From GCA-2699365 sp036160955 (GTDB lineage Bacteria; Verrucomicrobiota; Verrucomicrobiia; Opitutales; Coraliomargaritaceae), in contig JAYYDJ010000047.1 in NCBI GenBank assembly GCA_036160955.1, positions 1-55,893 on the forward strand: DNA of 55,893 bases, read 5' to 3'. The stretch's first letter is position 1; each line of letters starts with the position of its first letter. Positions 48,687-55,893 of this stretch are shown here, piece after piece. The position numbers and the translations under genes were made by a program. The notes beneath the pieces were generated by a model, which saw only the letters and a program-made list of their open reading frames with translations, searched no databases and was not told the origin of the DNA.

Positions 48687-48992
48687 ATGAAGAAATCTGC
48701 AGTATTTCAGCCAAAAGTTGACAGTAATCCAGATAATATGCTTTTCCGATTTAGTCTTGGTCAAGCACTCTACGATGAAGGAAAAATTCAAGTTTGTATA
48801 CCTCATTTAGAGCGCTGTGTGCAATCACGATCAGACTGGATGCTGCCTCGAATTTTACTCGGCAAGGCGCTTCTTGCTAACGGCGAATCGGCGCACGCAA
48901 AGATTCGATTAGAAGAAGCACTACAATTAGCAATTGATCAGCACCATGATGGCCCAGCAGAAGAATTACGATCCCTGCTGGCAGATCTTTAA
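48687..48992 (+). CDS. Small TPR protein
   Basis: The 101-residue protein is built of two or three tetratricopeptide-like units (NMLFRFSLGQALYDEGK, PRILLGKALLANGES, AKIRLEEALQLAIDQ). It has no signal peptide and no other domain. It sits between dinG and the AddB-like gene, 26 bases after the dinG stop and 49 bases before addB, so it may be co-transcribed. I do not know a named family for it. Confidence 0.7.
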   Translation: MKKSAVFQPKVDSNPDNMLFRFSLGQALYDEGKIQVCIPHLERCVQSRSDWMLPRILLGKALLANGESAHAKIRLEEALQLAIDQHHDGPAEELRSLLADL

Positions 48993-49028
48993 GCGTAGCA
49001 TACTAGGATAATAATTAAAAAATTGCTC

Positions 49029-49034
49029 TATAAT
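49029..49034 (+). promoter_or_regulatory. -10 box seven bases before addB-like ATG
   Basis: A perfect TATAAT is followed by seven bases and the ATG at 49042, the same geometry as at 43825. The expected -35 position (about 49005-49011) is weak. If used, the transcript would be leaderless. Confidence 0.4.
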
Positions 49035-49041
49035 ATCATCT

Positions 49042-51840
49042 ATGAAAGTCACTTACAAACGCCTAGATTGGGAGCAGGCACTACTTGCAGAAGTCACTCA
49101 TCGATTATGTGCTCTTAGCTCTGCTAATTGGATTGATCTAAGTGATCGTATCGTGCTAGTGCCTACGGTACAAGCTGGAAGACGCTTACGCGATGAATTG
49201 GCAATCTATGCTAGCAAGCTTGGTGGTGGCTTATTGCCACCTAGAATAATGACCCCGGACACCTTGATTGTTAACGAACTAATACGATTGAATGTTGCCA
49301 ATGAAGCTTGCGTCACCAGCGCTTGGGCAACAGTACTAGAACAAATAAATTACGAACATTTTGAAGCCCTTTTTCCTATAAAACCAGCACCTACGTTAAC
49401 CTGGAGGATTGGCATGGCACGTCAAATGATGCAACTGTGTCAGACACTCGGTGAAGATGGACTGTCGCTTAAGGCAACTTCTGAGCTAGCCAATTCTGAG
49501 GGAATTGAATCTGAACGCTGGCGCGAACTTGCTCGACTTGAAGGACTGTACTTTGATCACCTCAAACGTGCACAGCTAATTGACCCCAATTATGCTCGTC
49601 TCTCCATCGCAGAAAGCTACGAAGCCCCAAATAATATAAAAAGTATTATATTAGCGGCAACTCCTGACCCGCAACCTCTCGCGCTTAGAGCAATCCAAAG
49701 TGCAGCCACAAAGACGCAGATTGAAATTTGGATCTATGGCCCAAAAAAAGGTGACTTTTTTGATGATTGGGGAAGACCTCTGACAAGTAAATGGAGTGAG
49801 AGATCGCTAGATTTCGAAAATTGGAATTGTCAAATGCAATCACTTTTCGATCCACAAAAAGTTGGGACACAGCTGGCTTCTAATATAAAAGAATCCAAAC
49901 CTGAATCAGTCCTAATAGGCCTAGCTGACCCATCCCTTAATTCTGTTGTTGCCGATGAGCTGCGTGCTAAAAACATTCCATTCTTCGATCCTAATGGAAA
50001 GCCATTACACTTGGGTGGCATTGGCCGACTCGCTGATTTACTATGCGAACTTGCCAAGGAAAGTTCGATAGCAACTGTGCGCACAATTTTACAGCACCCA
50101 GATATCATGCGCTGGTTAAATGCCGATGGGGAGCAACAAAAAGAAATACTCTCAACAATCGATCGCCTATTTAATAAACATTTAACCGCTGACTTGGATG
50201 CTCTTCGCCACTTTAATACAAATGAAATACTAGGTGGCGCGCTCGATCGAATCAGTGATTTGTTAAATAAACTACTGCGCACTAAGAAATCCTTCGCTGA
50301 TACAATAGCAGAGACTCTACAGATGATTTATGCATCCTATGAGATTCATTCAGAAAGCCCTCATTCCAATCATTTCAAGGAGTGCGCGATTACAGTACGT
50401 CACTTATTACAACAAACGAGAATAGCAGAAAATCTATTTTTAAAACTTCCCCCACAATTAGTTCGTTCAACATTTCAGCACTCACTAAGGCAAACTGCCG
50501 TCTATTCGGACCGTCCAAGTAATGCCCATGACTTGCTCGGTTGGTTAGAATTACTCTGGAATGATGCGCCTCAACTAATCTTAGCAGGCATTAACGAGAC
50601 TATCGTACCCGAATCGGTAAGTGGGGATGCCTTCTTACCTGAAAGTCTGCGTATCAAGCTTGGACTGCGCACGAACGAGCAACGCTTTGCGCGAGATGCC
50701 TATCTAATTGAAGCGCTCTGCCATAGACGCCGTGAAAAAGGAAGCGTTCAGATTCTAGTACCACAAATGACTACAGATGGATCTCCATTAAAACCATCTA
50801 GGCTACTATTTCTAGGCCATTCGAATACGCTCTTGGCGCGCACTAAGAAATTATTTTCTCCATCGGAAAATAACACAGGTAAAATTACCCACACCTTGGC
50901 TTGGAAATTAAAGCCACCGTCTAGTCTAAAATGTCCTGATTCACTTTCAGTCAGTGCTTTGAATAGTTATTTGCAATGCCCTTTTCGCTTCTTCTTGAAA
51001 TATATTCTGAAGATGCAACCGATTAATGTGGATACACGCGAATTGAGTGCTGCAAGCTTCGGCAACTTATTTCACGATGTTGTCGAATCGCTTTCTGAAC
51101 AAACCCTAAATCACCAAACTACAGTAAGTGAGCTTAAAAATACCCTACATAAGCATGCTAAAAACCTCATTATAAAACGCTACGGTAAAAAACTAACATT
51201 TGCTCTACGCTTGCAGCAGGAGGTATTACTCAATCGCCTATCAGCTTTTTGCCAACGCCAAGTAGAAGATATTCAGATCAATGGTCATATTGATAGCATC
51301 GACACAGAAGTCGATTTTGATGACTTTAAAATTGAAGGGTATACAGTTAACGGCCGCATTGATCGGATAGATTGTCGCGGTGATCGGAAAGAATTAATTG
51401 ACTATAAAACCAGCGATAGCCCTAAAGACCCAATAAAGGCACATTTGGTTAAATTAAGCCAGAAGGCACCCCCTCAACATCTACCTAAAGAAGCTTTCTT
51501 TGAGTACAATGGTAAGACATTTCGTTGGGTGAATTTGCAACTCCCACTCTATGCACTTGCTACACAATCTACAAATAAAGGCAGGAGCGAAGTCGCATAT
51601 TTCAACCTTGGTAAAACTCTTGAAAAAAGTTTGATTCAGCGCTGGGACGGACTAGATGAACTTCATCTAGATTCGGCTCATGCATGCGCAGCCGCAGTAA
51701 TTAAAAAGATTCAAGCGGGTCATTTTTGGCCGCCAAATGAAGCTGTCTTAGAAGCGCACGATGACTTCGCTGGGTTCTTTCCTGATGGGATTGATAGGAG
51801 TGTGGATTCTGACGCTTTCAAAAATTACCAGTTCGCATGA
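49042..51840 (+). CDS. AddB-like PD-(D/E)XK nuclease subunit
   Basis: The 932-residue protein resembles the AddB/RexB subunit of helicase-nuclease complexes that process double-strand breaks. The C-terminal part is a PD-(D/E)XK nuclease: SVSALNSYLQCPFRFFLKYI, then GNLFHDVVESL with its His, then VNGRIDRIDCRGDRKELIDY followed by KTSD. The N-terminal region has an inactivated helicase fold: its first segment reads IVLVPTVQAGRRLRDELA with no GxxxxGKT P-loop. The C-terminal Cys triplet that completes the AddB iron-sulfur cluster is absent. The following gene overlaps by four bases (ATGA). Confidence 0.85.
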   Translation: MKVTYKRLDWEQALLAEVTHRLCALSSANWIDLSDRIVLVPTVQAGRRLRDELAIYASKLGGGLLPPRIMTPDTLIVNELIRLNVANEACVTSAWATVLEQINYEHFEALFPIKPAPTLTWRIGMARQMMQLCQTLGEDGLSLKATSELANSEGIESERWRELARLEGLYFDHLKRAQLIDPNYARLSIAESYEAPNNIKSIILAATPDPQPLALRAIQSAATKTQIEIWIYGPKKGDFFDDWGRPLTSKWSERSLDFENWNCQMQSLFDPQKVGTQLASNIKESKPESVLIGLADPSLNSVVADELRAKNIPFFDPNGKPLHLGGIGRLADLLCELAKESSIATVRTILQHPDIMRWLNADGEQQKEILSTIDRLFNKHLTADLDALRHFNTNEILGGALDRISDLLNKLLRTKKSFADTIAETLQMIYASYEIHSESPHSNHFKECAITVRHLLQQTRIAENLFLKLPPQLVRSTFQHSLRQTAVYSDRPSNAHDLLGWLELLWNDAPQLILAGINETIVPESVSGDAFLPESLRIKLGLRTNEQRFARDAYLIEALCHRRREKGSVQILVPQMTTDGSPLKPSRLLFLGHSNTLLARTKKLFSPSENNTGKITHTLAWKLKPPSSLKCPDSLSVSALNSYLQCPFRFFLKYILKMQPINVDTRELSAASFGNLFHDVVESLSEQTLNHQTTVSELKNTLHKHAKNLIIKRYGKKLTFALRLQQEVLLNRLSAFCQRQVEDIQINGHIDSIDTEVDFDDFKIEGYTVNGRIDRIDCRGDRKELIDYKTSDSPKDPIKAHLVKLSQKAPPQHLPKEAFFEYNGKTFRWVNLQLPLYALATQSTNKGRSEVAYFNLGKTLEKSLIQRWDGLDELHLDSAHACAAAVIKKIQAGHFWPPNEAVLEAHDDFAGFFPDGIDRSVDSDAFKNYQFA

Positions 51841-54800
51841 ATACGATTAAAAACATAGCTATTTCGGCTTCTGCTGGTTCTGGTAAAACATACAATTTAA
51901 CCAATCGATTTATCTATTTACTTCACCTCAATGAGCGCCCAGATCGCATTATTGCTTTAACATTTACACGTACTGCAGCCGGTGAATTCTTTCAAAAAAT
52001 TATTCAGAAATTATCTCAGGCAGCTGAAAGTAAGTCAGCAGCAGCCGAGCTTTCCAAAAAAATTGATATTCAGGCAGATCAAGTACGGTATAAAGAATTG
52101 TTACGCCTAATTATTAGGCACATGCATCGACTGAATTTACAAACTCTCGACAGTTTTTTCTTTCAGATTGTTTCTGCATTTTCTCTTGAGTTAGGCTTAC
52201 CGAGTCAGCCTATATTAATGGACGAGAATACATCGATGCGAATGCGCGACCAGGCCCGCGATCATATTGTATACAAGCTCGGTGACGCAGGCACAGAAAT
52301 AGAAGCATTTTGGCAGGCTTTCCGCCAAGCTACATACGGGCAAGAATCTCGTAGTATCGAAGCAACAATTTCCGATTTCATCAAAGACTTATACACGCAT
52401 TATTTAGAATCGCCCGATATAAAAAAGTGGGGACAAATACAATCTATTTGGCCAGATGGATGCCCTTGGCATAACCAAGGGACGGTCAACTGGGAACTTC
52501 TCGCTGACAATTGGCTAGCGAATCAACCTGAAGGACTTAGCCTATCTCAAAGCAATGATTTTGAAACGCTTGCTGATAAAGTCAGAGAGTACCCAAAATA
52601 TGAGAAAACAAATACATTACTAGATCGTGCCATCGAGCAAATAAGTGATTTATCCAGTGGCAAGGTGATCTTAAAATCTGGGCGTGGTGACAATAAACAC
52701 GTAACTCTTGAGGGTAAATCCCTGCAAGCGCTCAGCGCAATTATTCAAGCGATTACTTGGCATCACCTACACCGCGCCCTACAAAACACTCAGGGAGTCT
52801 TCGGTATTTTACAAGCGTACGATCAAAGTTACGAAGAATTAGTCCGCCGCCCAGGTAGGATTGCTTTTTCCGATTTAAATCACTTACTCGCACCCAGTGG
52901 TGCAGAGTCACCAATGCAAAAAATCGATAGTGAAAATAGGACACTCCTAGATTTTCGCTTGGATGGGCAATACGACCACTGGTTATTCGATGAATTTCAA
53001 GATACAAGCCGATCTCAGTGGCAAGTCGTCGAAAATTTAATCGACGAGGTTGTACAAGATAGTTCAGCAGAGCGCTCCTTATTTTATGTAGGGGATACCA
53101 AGCAATGCCTGTACTTGTGGCGCAATAGTGATGACCGTCTTTTTAACCAAGTTCAGAAGCGCTACACTAATATTGAGCAAGAAACTTTGAGTATGTCATG
53201 GCGCTCTGCTCCAGCAATATTAGATGCTGTCAATGAAACCTTTGATGACAATGCACTTATCCGTGAAAATTTCTCCGCTGTTACTGCCGCTCGCTGGAAA
53301 CAGGCCTGGCAAAGACATATACCCTCAGAAAAAACTGCAGACCTAAATGGCTACGCCTGTTGGATTAAAGTCGAAAAAGCTAGCCACCCAACACGTAATG
53401 AAAAAATTGTTGAGCTACTGGAGAAAATACAACCGATTGCTCATGGGATGAGTGTTGGTGTGCTTGTTCGAAAAAATGATCACGCCAATGAAGTCGCCGC
53501 TTACATTCGAGAACATAGCGATATACCAGTACATACTGGATCTGCAATTGAGCCAGCCAAAGATAACGCTGCAGGGGCAGCATTGCTAGCGATGCTGCGC
53601 TGTGCTGCGCACCCATCTGATAAGCATGCAGCCGGCTTCTTGCGCTGCATAGATGCATCCACTATCGGAGTATCACTGGCTTCACGAACAAGTGAATTAA
53701 GACAACGACTCTTAAACGATAGTCACGAATCCGCGGTGCGCTGGGCCTGCGATAAAATTACTGAGCACTTAAATAAAGACGACGATCGACATCGAAGCCG
53801 CTTGCAGCAACTCATCGTTGCCACACGTGCTTTTGACCAAGAAGAGAACAGAAGTATCGACTCCCTATACCATTATTTACTGCATTCAAAAGGAGGGGAA
53901 TACACACCCGGCGATGCAGTTATAGTTGAAACAATCCACAAATCTAAGGGCCTCGAGTATGATCTAGTCATTCTTATCAACGAGGATAAATCGGAAAGAA
54001 ACGAGAGACGTATCAGTCCAAAAATTAATATCGATGGAAAGATAGAGTGGTTAGTAGAGCCTATTAAAAAAGAGCTCATGCAAGCAGACCCTCAGCTTTC
54101 AGAGCTCTACAAGCAGAACAAAAGTCAAAATGATTTTGGAAATTTGTGCGCGCTCTATGTTGGCATGACTCGGGCAAAGCGTGGACTGTATATGCTCAGC
54201 GACTTTGATAGAGTTAGTGCTGGCTCAACTGTCCACTATTTACGAGATCGCCTTGGTAGTAATGCCAACGAAGAAGGCGTCTTGTGGCAGACTGGAGATC
54301 CTAATTGGGCGCAGTCGTTTTATACCAAAAAAAATTTGGATAACTGTAAAGAATCAGTAACACAAAAGTCATCCTTTGAAATTGCGCATCCAAGATTGGA
54401 ATTAGTCCGGCCTTCTTTTGATAAGCTAGCACACGTTACAGCGAGTACATTTTTTGACCTGAATGAAAGTGCAAGTGAGTACGGTAGTGCCGTGCACGAA
54501 GCTTTTGAGCAAGTAGAATGGTGGGGAGACACTACACTAAAGTCCTTAAAGAGCAGCAATCGATCGGAATCTGTAATCCAATGTATGATTAAATGTTTCT
54601 GCGATCCAGTAATTCTTGAATTATTCACTATGACCGATAAACAGACAGTTCTATGGCGTGAAAAATCGTTTAGCTTGGTTCAAGACGAAAAACTGATCAA
54701 TGGAGTGTTTGACCGCGTCCATCTACAAAAAAATAAATCTGGATCTTACGAAAAAGCAATCATCATAGATTTTAAAACAGATTGCATAAATAAAGATAAT

Positions 54801-54941
54801 ACGATTACCCAAGCAGTTGAAAAGCACCGCACGCAAATGCTTACTTATCAGTCAGCACTATCTGCACTAACTGGAATTGAAACAAGCTCGATAGAGCTTT
54901 ATCTAATATTTACTTCAATTGCCACGCGAATCGTACTTTAG
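51837..54941 (+). CDS. AddA-like UvrD-family helicase and nuclease subunit
   Basis: The 1034-residue protein is a superfamily 1A helicase: Walker A ISASAGSGKTYNLTNRFIYL, motif Ia ALTFTRTAAGEFFQKI, motif II LFDEFQDTSRSQWQ, motif III YVGDTKQCLYLWRNSD, motif IV LSMSWRS, motif V ETIHKSKGLEYDLVIL and motif VI LYVGMTRAKRGLYM. A RecB-type nuclease domain lies at the end, with His in GSAVHEAFEQV and the active-site string GVFDRVHLQ ... IIDFKTD. It is somewhat shorter than typical AddA. It overlaps the AddB-like gene by four bases and ends convergently against fabV, sharing four bases with it. Confidence 0.9.
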   Translation: MNTIKNIAISASAGSGKTYNLTNRFIYLLHLNERPDRIIALTFTRTAAGEFFQKIIQKLSQAAESKSAAAELSKKIDIQADQVRYKELLRLIIRHMHRLNLQTLDSFFFQIVSAFSLELGLPSQPILMDENTSMRMRDQARDHIVYKLGDAGTEIEAFWQAFRQATYGQESRSIEATISDFIKDLYTHYLESPDIKKWGQIQSIWPDGCPWHNQGTVNWELLADNWLANQPEGLSLSQSNDFETLADKVREYPKYEKTNTLLDRAIEQISDLSSGKVILKSGRGDNKHVTLEGKSLQALSAIIQAITWHHLHRALQNTQGVFGILQAYDQSYEELVRRPGRIAFSDLNHLLAPSGAESPMQKIDSENRTLLDFRLDGQYDHWLFDEFQDTSRSQWQVVENLIDEVVQDSSAERSLFYVGDTKQCLYLWRNSDDRLFNQVQKRYTNIEQETLSMSWRSAPAILDAVNETFDDNALIRENFSAVTAARWKQAWQRHIPSEKTADLNGYACWIKVEKASHPTRNEKIVELLEKIQPIAHGMSVGVLVRKNDHANEVAAYIREHSDIPVHTGSAIEPAKDNAAGAALLAMLRCAAHPSDKHAAGFLRCIDASTIGVSLASRTSELRQRLLNDSHESAVRWACDKITEHLNKDDDRHRSRLQQLIVATRAFDQEENRSIDSLYHYLLHSKGGEYTPGDAVIVETIHKSKGLEYDLVILINEDKSERNERRISPKINIDGKIEWLVEPIKKELMQADPQLSELYKQNKSQNDFGNLCALYVGMTRAKRGLYMLSDFDRVSAGSTVHYLRDRLGSNANEEGVLWQTGDPNWAQSFYTKKNLDNCKESVTQKSSFEIAHPRLELVRPSFDKLAHVTASTFFDLNESASEYGSAVHEAFEQVEWWGDTTLKSLKSSNRSESVIQCMIKCFCDPVILELFTMTDKQTVLWREKSFSLVQDEKLINGVFDRVHLQKNKSGSYEKAIIIDFKTDCINKDNTITQAVEKHRTQMLTYQSALSALTGIETSSIELYLIFTSIATRIVL

Positions 54942-55893
54942 GGAATACTTGGCACAGGTAAATCAACTTCAACGTCTACGTCATAATCGACCCCCTCGAT
55001 TGCAAAGCCAAATAGATTGAGAAAGTTTTTTTGGTAACCTGTAAAATCGGATAGCTCAATGAGTGTTTCACTCGAAATTTCTGGCCAAATTTCCTGTACG
55101 GCTGCTTGAATTTTGGGATCCATTTCCCAGTCATCAATGCGAATGCGACCTGATTCATCGAGTTGTAAATCATCGCCATATAGGCGCTGATTGAACAAGC
55201 GCACAATTTGCTCAATGCAATCCTCATGTGTTCCCTTCGCTTTCATAATCTTAAAGAGAATGGAAATATATAGCGGCACTACTGGTATCGCCGAACTAGC
55301 TTGAGTAACTACAGCCTTATTTACAGATACATAGGCATTACAGTCATATTTAGCGGTAATTGCAAAAGCAGCTCGTTCAACATCTTTTTTTGCAGCGCCA
55401 ATGGTTCCATTCGTGTATACTGGCCATGTGATTTCTGGTCCTATGTAAGAGTAAGCTACAGTTTTGGCACCTTGTGCTATTACACCTGCTTGAGCGAGTG
55501 CCTGCATCCACAGTTCCCAATCTTCTCCGCCCATCACTTTAACTGTATCTTCAGCTTCCTGCTCCGTCGCAGCATCTATAGTAATATCACTTACCTGTGC
55601 CTTATCGGTATCAAGAGTACGATTTGTATAAGTTCCTCCGATTGGCTTGAGGCAAGATCTATAAGTCTCCCCACTAGCTGGATCTGTACGACGCGGAGAT
55701 GCCAAACTATAAATGACCAAATCAACTTGGCCTAAGTCAGCTTTTATCATATTAATAGTCTGCTCTTTTACTTCTGCAGAAAATGCATCCCCATTAATAC
55801 TTTTTGCATACAATCCAGACGCATGAGCAGCTTTCTCGAAAGCAACTGAATTATACCATCCAGCACTAGCAGGCTTACCCTTCAAGGAAGGTC
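54938..55893 (-). CDS. fabV: Trans-2-enoyl-ACP/CoA reductase FabV, 5' end outside window
   Basis: FabV is an NADH-dependent enoyl reductase of fatty acid synthesis, of the short-chain dehydrogenase superfamily. The frame is open to the window edge; the apparent first residue is an internal TTG, so about the first 90-100 residues are missing. The visible part matches the family: KSINGDAFSAEVKEQ, DLGQVDLVIYSLASPRRTDP, and the catalytic Tyr-x8-Lys as VYTNGTIGAAKKDVE. VTQASSAIPVVPLYISILFK is also diagnostic. It converges on the AddA-like gene with a four-base overlap of the ends. Confidence 0.93.
   Translation of the reverse strand, partial: PSLKGKPASAGWYNSVAFEKAAHASGLYAKSINGDAFSAEVKEQTINMIKADLGQVDLVIYSLASPRRTDPASGETYRSCLKPIGGTYTNRTLDTDKAQVSDITIDAATEQEAEDTVKVMGGEDWELWMQALAQAGVIAQGAKTVAYSYIGPEITWPVYTNGTIGAAKKDVERAAFAITAKYDCNAYVSVNKAVVTQASSAIPVVPLYISILFKIMKAKGTHEDCIEQIVRLFNQRLYGDDLQLDESGRIRIDDWEMDPKIQAAVQEIWPEISSETLIELSDFTGYQKNFLNLFGFAIEGVDYDVDVEVDLPVPSIP

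Overview
The window looks like a chromosomal segment from a member of the PVC superphylum, most likely Verrucomicrobiota and probably the class Opitutia (Puniceicoccales-like). Four observations support this: the order tRNA-Thr, tuf, tRNA-Trp, secE, nusG, rplK, rplA, rplJ, rplL, rpoB, rpoC, rpsL, rpsG, which resembles Chlamydia; an RNase HIII gene next to RNase HII; an LpxC-FabZ fusion; and a secreted protein with the short beta-sandwich domain common in Verrucomicrobiota exoproteins. GC is in the mid-40s per cent by eye. LpxA and LpxC imply a Gram-negative envelope. The lineage call is inference, because no 16S rRNA gene is present.

Layout. Positions 1-13845 (minus strand) carry the ribosomal protein, RNA polymerase and elongation factor supercluster with two tRNAs; rpsG is cut by the left edge. 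Positions 14081-15924 (minus) hold RNase HII and RNase HIII. Positions 16014-19304 (plus) hold a circularly permuted ATP-grasp, alpha-E and transglutaminase trio. Next on the plus strand come mutY, a GspE/PilB-type ATPase coupled to a secreted beta-propeller-like protein, a TPR protein, rpsO with a highly structured leader, pnp followed by a strong terminator, and a CNT nucleoside transporter. Positions 29968-32081 (minus) hold lpxC-fabZ and lpxA. Then come ffh (plus), speA, gcvH and a PEGA lipoprotein (minus), a CNNM/CBS membrane protein (plus), hemB (minus), cysS, an SMP-30 lactonase, thrS, a YhbY-like protein and an OB-HD nuclease (plus), and lysS (minus). The repair block dinG, small TPR, addB-like, addA-like follows (plus). 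A partial fabV (minus) reaches the right edge.

Functionally the window is mostly housekeeping: translation, transcription, RNA turnover, SRP targeting, lipid A synthesis, haem, polyamines and DNA repair. I found no mobile element, phage gene, CRISPR array or rRNA gene. No stretch above about 300 bases lacks a gene. The most notable signals are: loss of the second zinc site in RpoC; RNA structures before rpsO and rplL and a strong hairpin between rplL and rpoB; ThrRS without a TGS domain; an AddB-like protein without Walker A or iron-sulfur cysteines; near-universal absence of Shine-Dalgarno sequences at major starts; and promoters whose -10 box lies 7-9 bases from the ATG.
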